DNA of 15,942 nt from GCA-002701945 sp964442015 (GTDB lineage Bacteria; Fidelibacterota; Marinisomatia; Marinisomatales; TCS55). Location: positions 1 to 15,942 of the forward strand of contig CAYTYA010000034.1 of the NCBI GenBank assembly GCA_964442015.1. Direction: 5' to 3'. Below, one piece after another: positions 1 to 6,908 of this stretch (positions are counted from its first letter, which is position 1; the number at the start of each line of letters is the position of its first letter). Both the position numbers and the translations under genes were made by a program. The notes under the pieces are model-generated. The model was not told the origin of the DNA. It was given only the letters and a program-made list of their open reading frames with translations, and searched no databases.

Positions 1-601
1 GAACGGCAATAACCATTAGAATTAATCCCATCATACGCTCAATAACACGCATACCTGTGAGTCCAATTCTTTTTGAAAGAAAATTCCCTGTTCTTAATAT
101 TATATAAAAGACAACCATTGTTATAATTACGGCTAGCAATAGAATTGCAAGACTATAATCCGAAGGCATTTTACCTGATAGAATTAGCACTCCTGTAATA
201 GCACCTGGCCCAGTTATAAGCGGAATTCCAATTGGACTTATTGCAATTTCATCAGATTCTTTAAATTCTTCTCTTTCAGATTCAGTAGTCCTTGAACGAC
301 CAACTTTCGCATCAAGCATTCTTAAACCACTTCTAAAAAAAATAATCCCACCCATTATTTGGAACGCTTCAATTGTAATACCATACAATCGAAATATAAT
401 GGAGCCTAAAAATGTGAATATGATTAAAACAATCGACCCGGTAATAATTCCTTTTTTTGCAATCTTAATTTTGTCTTCATTGGAATATTTGTCAGTCATT
501 GCTACAAAGATTGGTGTGATCCCTAACGGATTAACAAGAGCAAAGAGGGTTGAAAGACACAATGCAAGATATTGTAATTCTATATTAATTAAATTGTTCA
601 T
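1..601 (-). CDS. MarC family integral membrane protein, 3' end cut by window edge
   Basis: My translation of the minus strand from ATG 601-599 gives an uninterrupted reading frame of about 200 residues that leaves the left edge without a stop. Family hallmarks are visible: NPLGITPIF in the first membrane segment (about residues 24-32), ISPIGIPLITGPGAITGV in the middle (about 121-138), and RVIERMMGLILMVIAV at the end of what is visible. MarC proteins are about 200-220 residues with six membrane segments, so only a few C-terminal residues should be missing. A hydrophilic loop rich in Glu, Arg and Lys separates the two halves, as is usual. They are inner-membrane proteins of unknown function; despite the name, a role in antibiotic resistance is not established. 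The ATG abuts the argS stop codon with no spacer, so translation is probably coupled to argS. Confidence 0.9.
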   Translation of the reverse strand, partial: MNNLINIELQYLALCLSTLFALVNPLGITPIFVAMTDKYSNEDKIKIAKKGIITGSIVLIIFTFLGSIIFRLYGITIEAFQIMGGIIFFRSGLRMLDAKVGRSRTTESEREEFKESDEIAISPIGIPLITGPGAITGVLILSGKMPSDYSLAILLLAVIITMVVFYIILRTGNFLSKRIGLTGMRVIERMMGLILMVIAV

Positions 602-2230
602 TTACATTCTTTCAGGTGCTTGAATACCAAGAATCTTTAGACCATTACCTAATACTATTTTTACTGATTTGATCAAATGTAGACGTGATTTTGTTAATTC
701 AATATCATCCGTGATCACACGACACTTAGCATAAAACTTGTGAAATTCTGCCGCAATAGTATGTAAATAGTTTGCTATAACTTGAGGCTCAAGATTATCT
801 AAAACTTTTATCATTGTTTCAGGAAATTCATTTAATGATTTAATCAATGAAATCTCAGATTTATGAATTAATAAAGATGTATCAAACTCACCATCTATAG
901 ATAAATTATTTTCTTTGCCATTATTTATAATATTTGAAATCCTAGCATGCGCATACTGTATATAATATACTGGATTCTTTTCTGATTGATCTGCTGCAAG
1001 ATCTAGATCAAAATTCAAATGACTATTCATACTGCGCATAATGAAAAAATATCTAACAACATCACCGCCAACCTCATGTATTAATTCATCTAAAGTAACA
1101 AAGTTTGCTTTTCTAGTAGACATTTTGACTTTTTCACCGCTTTTTAATAAAGTTACAAATTGATGAATTAAAACTTTTATAGGATCAGTATTAACATCAA
1201 GAGCATCTAATGCAGCTATAACATCAGGATAAGCATCTGCATGATCTGCGCCAAAAATATCAATAACTAAATCAAATGATCGATCTAATTTATGTCGATG
1301 GTAAGCAGTATCTGGTAGTCGATATGTTGCTTCCCCTGAGCTTTTATAATAAACACGATCTTTTTTTAACCCCAAATCTGTTGCTTTAAACCAAACTGCA
1401 CCATCTGATTTATATATTAGATTTTTATTGGTTAGTTCTTTAACTAATGTGTCAATTGAACCATTATCATAATATGTTTGTTCATTGGAAAAGACATCAT
1501 GAATTATCCCGATCGAGTTAAGTGTTTTTTTAATATTATTAAAAATTACTTTTTCCGCTTCTTTTCTAAATACAGTTGAATCTTTTTCTAATTCCTTACC
1601 ATGTGCGTTTTTTATTTCATTTGCAATAGATACAATATATTCACCCTTATATCCATCATCAGGAAAATCATATTCTTTACCTATTAAATTAAAATAACGG
1701 GCAGCGACAGATTCTCCTAATATGCGCATCTGTCTCCCCCCATCATTATAATAATATTCTCTAGTTACTTTATAGCGATGCCATTCTAGTATATTTGCAA
1801 TAGTGTCCCCTAAAACAGCTTGGCGACCATGGCCAACTGTTAAAGGCCCTGTGGGGTTCGCGCTAACAAACTCTACATTCGCTGTTTTATTTTTACCAAA
1901 AGTCGTCCTTCCATATGCTTCTGATTCCGATATTATATTTTTGATAGTTTTTTGGTAATAATTATCTGAAATATGAAAGTTTAAAAACCCAGGTTTTGAA
2001 ACAGAATATTTTGCAATAATATTATTGTCATACTTTAATAGACCACCAATTTTTTCCGCAATTTTTATTGGGTTATTTTTTAATTGTTTTGCTAGTGACA
2101 ATGCAATATTAGTCGAAAAATCTCCAAAATCTGGATTAGATGATTTTTCAACTATAACATTTGATTGAACATCTAATTCTATTAAAGCATTAGAAATCAT
2201 ATCATTTATATATTCTTTAAAATCAATCAT
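602..2230 (-). CDS. argS: Arginyl-tRNA synthetase
   Basis: Class I aminoacyl-tRNA synthetase that charges tRNA-Arg in the cytoplasm. The 542-residue product is in the normal size range. The N-terminal Add-1 type domain (about 1-85) is followed by the Rossmann catalytic core with SANPTGPLTVGHGR at 123-136. Here the HIGH signature reads TVGH at 131-134, with the first His replaced by Thr. The KMSKS equivalent is KMSTR at 369-373, within GEKVKMSTRKANFVTL. The C-terminal DALR anticodon-binding domain begins near YYIQYAHARISNI (422-434). Its start overlaps the end of rsfS by 8 bp and its stop abuts the MarC ATG, so it lies inside a tightly coupled operon. No strong Shine-Dalgarno site precedes the ATG; coupling to rsfS translation is the likely way it is initiated. 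Confidence 0.97.
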   Translation of the reverse strand: MIDFKEYINDMISNALIELDVQSNVIVEKSSNPDFGDFSTNIALSLAKQLKNNPIKIAEKIGGLLKYDNNIIAKYSVSKPGFLNFHISDNYYQKTIKNIISESEAYGRTTFGKNKTANVEFVSANPTGPLTVGHGRQAVLGDTIANILEWHRYKVTREYYYNDGGRQMRILGESVAARYFNLIGKEYDFPDDGYKGEYIVSIANEIKNAHGKELEKDSTVFRKEAEKVIFNNIKKTLNSIGIIHDVFSNEQTYYDNGSIDTLVKELTNKNLIYKSDGAVWFKATDLGLKKDRVYYKSSGEATYRLPDTAYHRHKLDRSFDLVIDIFGADHADAYPDVIAALDALDVNTDPIKVLIHQFVTLLKSGEKVKMSTRKANFVTLDELIHEVGGDVVRYFFIMRSMNSHLNFDLDLAADQSEKNPVYYIQYAHARISNIINNGKENNLSIDGEFDTSLLIHKSEISLIKSLNEFPETMIKVLDNLEPQVIANYLHTIAAEFHKFYAKCRVITDDIELTKSRLHLIKSVKIVLGNGLKILGIQAPERM

Positions 2231-2582
2231 TATATTCTATTTTTTTAGCATCAGCCCATAATCTCTCTATTTGATAATAATCTCTTTCACTTGTTCGAAA
2301 CACATGTACAATTACATCAATATAATCTAATAATACCCAATTCAGTTGTTCGTATCCTTCTATTCGCCAAGCTTTAGTTTCTGTTCCTTTTCTAATACCA
2401 TCTGATATTGCTTTTACTTGTACATCTGTAGATGCAGAACAAATAACAAAATAATCAGATATACTTGTTAGTTCAGCAACATGAATAGCAATTACATCTT
2501 CAGCTTTTTTAGCTAAAGCTAGATTTGCTATAGATTCAGCAAGTATTTCCGAAGAAGAATTTGATTTATCAGTTTTTGACAG
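2223..2582 (-). CDS. rsfS: Ribosomal silencing factor RsfS with a non-standard start codon
   Basis: RsfS (RsfA/Iojap family) binds ribosomal protein uL14 on the 50S subunit and blocks subunit joining when nutrients are scarce. My translation gives about 119 residues with clear family motifs: LALAKKAEDVIAIHV, TSISDYFVICSASTDVQVKAI, WRIEGYEQLNWVLLDYIDVIVHVF and the closing RDYYQIERLWADAKK. The stop is TGA at 2225-2223, 8 bp inside argS. The frame has no ATG, GTG or TTG between the previous stop (TAA, 2594-2592) and the conserved region. The best available start is CTG at 2582-2580, two or three codons before the usual family N-terminus; the ATA at the Ile of SEIL is an alternative. The frame is the same as that of the upstream LytR_C gene, so read-through or reinitiation is also possible. 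The identity is secure; the start is not. Confidence 0.88.
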   Translation of the reverse strand: MSKTDKSNSSSEILAESIANLALAKKAEDVIAIHVAELTSISDYFVICSASTDVQVKAISDGIRKGTETKAWRIEGYEQLNWVLLDYIDVIVHVFRTSERDYYQIERLWADAKKIEYND

Positions 2583-2591
2583 GGCAGTAAA

Positions 2592-3152
2592 TTATTTATC
2601 CATATAGGTTTGGATTGATTTTATAGAACTAAAATCTTTTCCAAGAATTAATGTCAGATCAACGCTAAGACTTTCATCCGGCTGGTGTATTACTCGAGGA
2701 TCTTCATTGGGATTTAAACCAAGCGATTTAGCAACATAGTTTAAATCTTCAAGGTTTTCATTTCTCAATATTAACATTGTTTGAGTATAATTAAAATTAT
2801 CAGCATTTTCAGATCTAACTACATCAACATTATTATCTCGCAATAGATCTGATACTCTTGAAGCAAGCCCTGCGACACCACACCCATTTAATATTTCTAC
2901 TTCAATATCCATAACGGGTTTTTTCTCATAAACCTCTACAGCTAGTCGAGGCTGATCAGGTATATCAGGAAAAGTAATCTCTATAGGGACCCCATTATGT
3001 GTTTGCTTTGTTGTGAAGGAGAAGATAAAAGCAACTAATAGTAATGATAATACTACAATAGCTGAATTAATTATTGATCCTTGTAAATCCTTACGAGAAC
3101 CTTTTTTTGATTTCTTTTTTTTATTAAAAAATGAAGATTTTTTACGAGGCAT
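2592..3152 (-). CDS. Membrane-anchored LytR C-terminal (LytR_C) domain protein
   Basis: 186 residues. The N-terminus is strongly basic (PRKKSSFFNKKKKSKKGSRK, 2-21), then comes one hydrophobic segment (about 27-46, IINSAIVVLSLLLVAFIF), so it is probably a single-pass inner-membrane protein with its bulk outside the cytoplasm. Residues about 82-172 match the LytR_C domain: IEVEILNGCGVAGLASRVSDLL, then VVRSENADNF, TMLILR, and a final strand VDLTLILGKDF. This domain is found alone or at the end of LytR-CpsA-Psr proteins in cell-envelope contexts, and its exact function is unknown. There is no LCP catalytic domain here. The gene lies 38 bp after the small secreted protein gene and ends 9 bp before the proposed rsfS start, so it is almost certainly cotranscribed with rsfS and argS. 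Confidence 0.85.
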   Translation of the reverse strand: MPRKKSSFFNKKKKSKKGSRKDLQGSIINSAIVVLSLLLVAFIFSFTTKQTHNGVPIEITFPDIPDQPRLAVEVYEKKPVMDIEVEILNGCGVAGLASRVSDLLRDNNVDVVRSENADNFNYTQTMLILRNENLEDLNYVAKSLGLNPNEDPRVIHQPDESLSVDLTLILGKDFSSIKSIQTYMDK

Positions 3153-3190
3153 TCTTTTTTGTTATTCTTTATCTATATAATAACCATTTA

Positions 3191-3679
3191 TTATTTGTAA
3201 TAATTATTAAAATATGGATTTGGATTACGTTTGTAGTTCTGCATGTATCTTCGTTCATTATTATAAGAATTATTAGACATTCTAAATTCAAAAAAAGTAT
3301 TATCAGTTGGTTTATATCGTAAATGCGCATCATATACAAATTGTGTTTTATCCATACCATAACTTAAAGGACTTTGCATTCCAGTAGGCTGAATAAGGCT
3401 AAAACTTGCACCAATATGTAAATTTGGATTTAATGTATAATTCATCATATTTGTATAGGCTGCTACATTAATCATTTGATTACCAACATTCATTGCAGAC
3501 ATAGAAAAACTATGATTCATAGAAAATCTGCTAGGATCAAATAAGGGTAACGGTTCAGAGCTGTTGCTACCCGTTATCATTGTTCCAGGGCTTTGGTTTG
3601 GTAATTGTGAGATTAGTTGAGCCGAAAGACAGCTAACTAGCAGAGAAAAAGTAATAAAATATCTTATTTGATTATTCAT
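3191..3679 (-). CDS. Small secreted protein of unknown function
   Basis: 162 residues that I do not recognise. The N-terminus is a typical signal peptide: a short polar start, a hydrophobic stretch (about 7-17, YFITFSLLVSC) and a likely cleavage after SCLSA, leaving a mature protein that starts QLISQLPN. The mature chain is rich in Asn, Met, Ser and Tyr. It shows alternating polar/hydrophobic stretches such as LHIGASFSLIQP (87-98), FVYDAHLRYKP (114-124) and FFEFRMSNN (129-137), which look like antiparallel beta-strands of an outer-membrane or periplasmic protein. It has too few strands for a full barrel. The tail is Asn/Tyr/Arg-rich (RRYMQNYKRNPNPYFNNYYK). It heads the LytR_C-rsfS-argS-marC run, suggesting an envelope role, but no function can be assigned. 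Confidence 0.7.
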   Translation of the reverse strand: MNNQIRYFITFSLLVSCLSAQLISQLPNQSPGTMITGSNSSEPLPLFDPSRFSMNHSFSMSAMNVGNQMINVAAYTNMMNYTLNPNLHIGASFSLIQPTGMQSPLSYGMDKTQFVYDAHLRYKPTDNTFFEFRMSNNSYNNERRYMQNYKRNPNPYFNNYYK

Positions 3680-3779
3680 AGCTTATTAAAGTAATCCATT
3701 TTAGGATAATTACCATATTCTAAATTTCGGTTTAATATGTATTAAATAGCAATGTTCGTGTTTATTTATATTATTACTA
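3680..3779. other. Intergenic gap between two minus-strand transcription units
   Basis: 100 bp of very AT-rich sequence between the mnmA stop and the start of the small secreted protein gene. It should contain the 3' end of the mnmA transcript and probably the promoter of the secreted protein-argS run, but I find no convincing -35/-10 pair and no GC-rich hairpin followed by a T-run. Confidence 0.4.
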
Positions 3780-4862
3780 TTAATTAACATATGGTTCAAT
3801 TATTCCTCCGCCTAAGCATACATCATCATTATAAAATACTATGGACTGACCAGGCGCTGCAGCAAAAACTGGTTTTTGAAAGGTGACTATAGCTGAATTA
3901 TTATTTAACATTTCAATATTACAGAACTGATCCTTTTGCCGATAACGAATTTTTGCAGTTAATTCTTTCGTAGTATCTAGTTTTAGATTAGAAATCCAGT
4001 GTAGATGTGTTGCAATAATCTTTTCATTATAAAGCGATGGATTGTCCTTTCCTTGACAGACAATTAGTTTATTTTTTATCATATCTTTTCCAACTACATA
4101 CCAAGGGCTTGATAAATTGCTATGGCCTCCGCCAATGCCTAACCCTTTTCTTTGCCCAATAGTGTAATACATTAAACCTGAATGAGTTCCCACTTTTTTC
4201 TGATCTAATGAAATTATCTCCCCAGGGTTTGCAGGGAGATATCTTTCAAGGAACTCCTTAAAATTTTGTTCACCTACGAAGCAGATGCCAGTACTATCTT
4301 TTTTGTTTGCGGTAGGCAACCCTGCCTTTTTAGCAATATTCCTTACATCTTTTTTGTTTAAATCACCAAGAGGAAATTCACTTTTTGATAAAGGGTCGTG
4401 GGAAAGCATATAAAGAAAATAGCTCTGGTCCTTATTTTTATCTTTTCCTTTCAATAGTCTATATTCTGAGTTTTTATATTCAATTTTTGCATAATGACCC
4501 GTAGCAATTTTATTGACTCCTAATTTCATGGCATAATTAAGGAAGGCTTTAAATTTTATTTCACGGTTACATAATACATCGGGGTTTGGGGTTCTTCCAG
4601 CCTTGTACTCAGAAAGAAAATAAGAAAAAACTTTATTCCAATATTCTTTTGAAAAATTTACACTATGTATTGGTAACCCAATAAGATTACATACCTGCAG
4701 TGCATCATTATAGTCATCAGCTGAGGTACAGATTTCATCATCTTGATCTTCCCAGTTTTTCATAAAGATACACTCAACATCGTAACCCTGCTCTGTTAGC
4801 AAAAGTGCAGCTACAGAACTATCTACCCCTCCGCTTATTCCTACAACTATTTTTTCTTTCAT
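3780..4862 (-). CDS. mnmA: tRNA-specific 2-thiouridylase MnmA
   Basis: Cytoplasmic enzyme that makes 2-thiouridine at wobble position 34 of tRNA-Lys, -Glu and -Gln, using ATP to adenylate the base and a persulfide sulfur passed from a cysteine desulfurase. The 360-residue product is full length. The PP-loop ATP-binding motif SGGVDSS is at 10-16. The first catalytic Cys is Cys98 in NPDVLCNREIKF, and the second is Cys194 in STGICFVGEQNFKEFL. ATGHYAK (120-126) and YYTIGQRKGLGIGGG (232-246) are conserved family stretches. The C-terminal beta-barrel region ends with PVFAAAPGQSIVFYNDDVCLGGGII. Its ATG overlaps the stop of the upstream cysteine desulfurase in an ATGA arrangement at 4859-4862, so the sulfur donor and acceptor are translationally coupled. 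Confidence 0.97.
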   Translation of the reverse strand: MKEKIVVGISGGVDSSVAALLLTEQGYDVECIFMKNWEDQDDEICTSADDYNDALQVCNLIGLPIHSVNFSKEYWNKVFSYFLSEYKAGRTPNPDVLCNREIKFKAFLNYAMKLGVNKIATGHYAKIEYKNSEYRLLKGKDKNKDQSYFLYMLSHDPLSKSEFPLGDLNKKDVRNIAKKAGLPTANKKDSTGICFVGEQNFKEFLERYLPANPGEIISLDQKKVGTHSGLMYYTIGQRKGLGIGGGHSNLSSPWYVVGKDMIKNKLIVCQGKDNPSLYNEKIIATHLHWISNLKLDTTKELTAKIRYRQKDQFCNIEMLNNNSAIVTFQKPVFAAAPGQSIVFYNDDVCLGGGIIEPYVN

Positions 4863-5992
4863 GAGGAATTCTTGCGAATAGTAATAATTGATGATTGTAT
4901 TGATTCAACCAGTTTATTTACTTCATCAATGGTATTATGTTTTCCTGCACTTACACGAATAGATTCTAAATTCTTTTTATCAGAAATACCCATGGCTTTT
5001 AAAACAGGTGAAGGGCTAATCGTTCCTGAGGAACAAGCAGATCCATTTGAAATTGCAATACCTTCCTTATCTAGATGGATTAATAAAAGATCACTGGAAA
5101 TATTTGGGATTGTTAGGTTAATTAATCCGGGAAGATGGTTTTTATCAAACCCATTAAAAATTATATCATCATTTTTCTCTATTATACGATTTCTAAAATG
5201 GTTTTCTAATTTTAATAAATGCGAAAAATCTTCATTTGCAGATTTGTTTGCAATTTCAGCTGCAAGACCTAAGCCTGCAATTCCACTAACATTTTCTGTG
5301 CCAGCACGCATATTTTTTTCTTGGCTGCCACCAATTATCATTGGTTTAATAGTAATTCCATTCTTTATAAATAAAGCACCTACACCTTTAGGACCGTAAA
5401 ATTTATGCGCTGAAAAACTCATCATATCTACATTTAGTTTTTTTACATCAACAGGTAATTTCCCTAGCATCTGTATTGCATCAGAATGAAATAATATATC
5501 ATGCTCCTTTGCAATATTCGCAATATCTTTTATAGGCTCAATAGTGCCAACTTCATTATTAGCCATCATTATCGATATTAGTCCAGTATCAGATGTAATA
5601 TTATTTTTAATATCTTCAGGATTAACACATCCATTTTTATCAACAGAAACAATTGTATGTTTCACACCTAACTTTTCTAATTCTTTTAATACCAAAAGAA
5701 CAGCAGGATGTTCAATTGAAGATGTTATCACATGCTTTCTTTTTTTGTGAATCATATTCCAAAGAATCATATTATTTGCTTCACTTCCACCCCCAGTAAA
5801 TATGACTTCATTTGGCTCACAGTTTATTGAATCTGCAAACTGCCTTCTTGCTATTTCAATCACATATTTAGCCTTTCTTCCTAAATCATATGTGCTAGAA
5901 GGATTTCCATAGATGGTCAGATTTAATTCACTCATTAGTGATTGAACACCTTGATCTATAGGCGTTGTTGCGCTATGGTCGAAATAAAGCAT
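4859..5992 (-). CDS. Cysteine desulfurase (NifS/IscS family)
   Basis: PLP-dependent enzyme that removes sulfur from cysteine, giving alanine and an enzyme-bound persulfide that feeds tRNA thiolation and possibly Fe-S cluster assembly. 377 residues. Features in order: YFDHSATTPID (3-13), TGGGSEANN (66-74), the PLP-stacking His95 in SSIEHPAV, NNEVGTIEPI (145-154), the PLP-binding Lys197 in SFSAHKFYGPKGVGAL, and the catalytic Cys320 in SNGSACSSGT. The short loop around the Cys (SACSSG) is of the IscS/NifS (group I) type rather than SufS. I leave the symbol empty because iscS, nifS and similar copies cannot be told apart from sequence alone. It overlaps mnmA by four bases and lies 55 bp after the phosphoesterase gene. 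No IscU, IscR or SUF genes are in the window, so tRNA thiolation is the most likely main role of this copy. Confidence 0.94.
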   Translation of the reverse strand: MLYFDHSATTPIDQGVQSLMSELNLTIYGNPSSTYDLGRKAKYVIEIARRQFADSINCEPNEVIFTGGGSEANNMILWNMIHKKRKHVITSSIEHPAVLLVLKELEKLGVKHTIVSVDKNGCVNPEDIKNNITSDTGLISIMMANNEVGTIEPIKDIANIAKEHDILFHSDAIQMLGKLPVDVKKLNVDMMSFSAHKFYGPKGVGALFIKNGITIKPMIIGGSQEKNMRAGTENVSGIAGLGLAAEIANKSANEDFSHLLKLENHFRNRIIEKNDDIIFNGFDKNHLPGLINLTIPNISSDLLLIHLDKEGIAISNGSACSSGTISPSPVLKAMGISDKKNLESIRVSAGKHNTIDEVNKLVESIQSSIITIRKNSS

Positions 5993-6047
5993 TAGAATTG
6001 ATTATATTTTATAATTAATGAAAAATATTATAAGTACAATAATTATA

Positions 6048-6818
6048 CTAATCGTTTTTTATTGCAGCATACCGTACTGTATTTTGAAGATTAGAATAGA
6101 ATGGTGGTTGTCTATCTTCAAGTAAATTAACCATTGCCTCCACATCATAGTCATACCTAACTACTTCCCAATCAACTGTTTCCCCAACAGTTAAAAAAGC
6201 AACTGCACCTTTTGGCTGTTCATCAAAAGGAAGGCCAGTAGCACCTTGACAATAAATGGAAATATTATCTTCTTCTTCAACTCTAGGCGTGTGAATATGC
6301 CCGTGAATGAAAACAAACTTTTCAACTTCAGGATGCGAATTCTGAACATGGTTTTTCCAGTTTTTAATTTCTATCATACTTGGTGGTTGTTCATCCCGTT
6401 GGTACCATGCATGTGTAAATTCTATTAAAATTGAATTAATAACTTCTCTATGAGCTACATGCATATCTAAAGCAAAATCAACACCTTCTTTTCCAAGTTG
6501 TTCCGCAGTCCATTGTTCATTAGCAACTATTGCTTGATTAATTGGATCGAATGGATCCATTCCTTCAAGTGAAGGCATTTCTTTTTCCCATAGTTTTTCT
6601 ATTAGATATCTGTCATGGTTTCCCCGAATAAAAATACAATCATCTAAATCTTTTAGGGCTGCCAGAGTTTCTTTTGGGGCTGGACCTAAAGCAAAACAAT
6701 CACCCAAACATATTAGTTGATCAATGTTTCCTCTCTCCTTAATAATAGAGATACCTGTTTCCAACGCAGATATATTGGAGTGAATATCGGTCAGGATGGC
6801 AAACGTTTTACTACTCAT
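6048..6818 (-). CDS. Calcineurin-like metallophosphoesterase
   Basis: 256 residues from the chosen ATG (6818-6816). The dinuclear metal site is complete: DIHSN at 11-15 (Asp11, His13), LGDCFALGP at 38-46 (Asp40), GNHDR at 66-70 (Asn67, His68), a His in VAHRE or FTHAW (123 or 136), and HGHIHTP at 172-178. Starting with a DxH motif near residue 10 and ending with GHxH is typical of the YfcE/MJ0936-like cytoplasmic phosphodiesterases. The substrate cannot be predicted. The frame stays open for 22 codons upstream to an ATG at 6884, but that extension would fill the gap with the divergent kinase gene. The start MSSKTFAILTDIHSN places the first metal motif where the family has it. It is the first gene of the unit containing the cysteine desulfurase and mnmA, without an obvious functional link to them. 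Confidence 0.88.
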   Translation of the reverse strand: MSSKTFAILTDIHSNISALETGISIIKERGNIDQLICLGDCFALGPAPKETLAALKDLDDCIFIRGNHDRYLIEKLWEKEMPSLEGMDPFDPINQAIVANEQWTAEQLGKEGVDFALDMHVAHREVINSILIEFTHAWYQRDEQPPSMIEIKNWKNHVQNSHPEVEKFVFIHGHIHTPRVEEEDNISIYCQGATGLPFDEQPKGAVAFLTVGETVDWEVVRYDYDVEAMVNLLEDRQPPFYSNLQNTVRYAAIKND

Positions 6819-6826
6819 AAGTACAA

Positions 6827-6856
6827 AATATACCTCTATGGTATTCCTTATAGCAA
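6827..6856 (-). promoter_or_regulatory. Possible sigma-70 promoter for the phosphoesterase-desulfurase-mnmA unit
   Basis: On the minus strand, TTGCTA (6856-6851) and TATATT (6832-6827) are separated by 18 bp, with the -10 box 8 bp before the chosen ATG at 6818. If used, the mRNA would have almost no leader. AT-rich sequence gives many such matches, so this is tentative. Confidence 0.28.
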
Positions 6857-6868
6857 GATAATATAGAA

Positions 6869-6897
6869 TTGACCATCTAAACAATTTCTATTAATAT
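6869..6897 (+). promoter_or_regulatory. Possible sigma-70 promoter for the PfkB kinase gene
   Basis: TTGACC (6869-6874, five of six matches to TTGACA) is followed after 17 bp by TAATAT (6892-6897). A transcript would begin near 6904, a few bases before the ATG at 6909, so the mRNA would be nearly leaderless. This fits the lack of a well-placed Shine-Dalgarno site: AGGAT touches the ATG. Confidence 0.38.
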
Positions 6898-6908
6898 GAC
6901 TATAGGAT

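Noticed and set aside
399..623. 74-codon plus-strand open frame near the left edge
   Set aside because: Lies antisense to the MarC-family gene, whose reading frame has clear family motifs.
3131..3360. Short overlapping open frames on both strands between the LytR_C and secreted protein genes
   Set aside because: Low-complexity Ile/Asn-rich translations from AT-rich DNA, overlapping better genes.
4872..5399. 175-codon plus-strand open frame inside the cysteine desulfurase gene
   Set aside because: Antisense to a well-supported gene with all catalytic motifs; no ribosome site, and the translation shows no recognisable domain.
6819..6884. 22-residue N-terminal extension of the phosphoesterase to ATG 6884
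   Set aside because: It would cover the divergent promoter region and precede the first metal motif by far more than is usual; MSSKTFAILTDIHSN is the better start.
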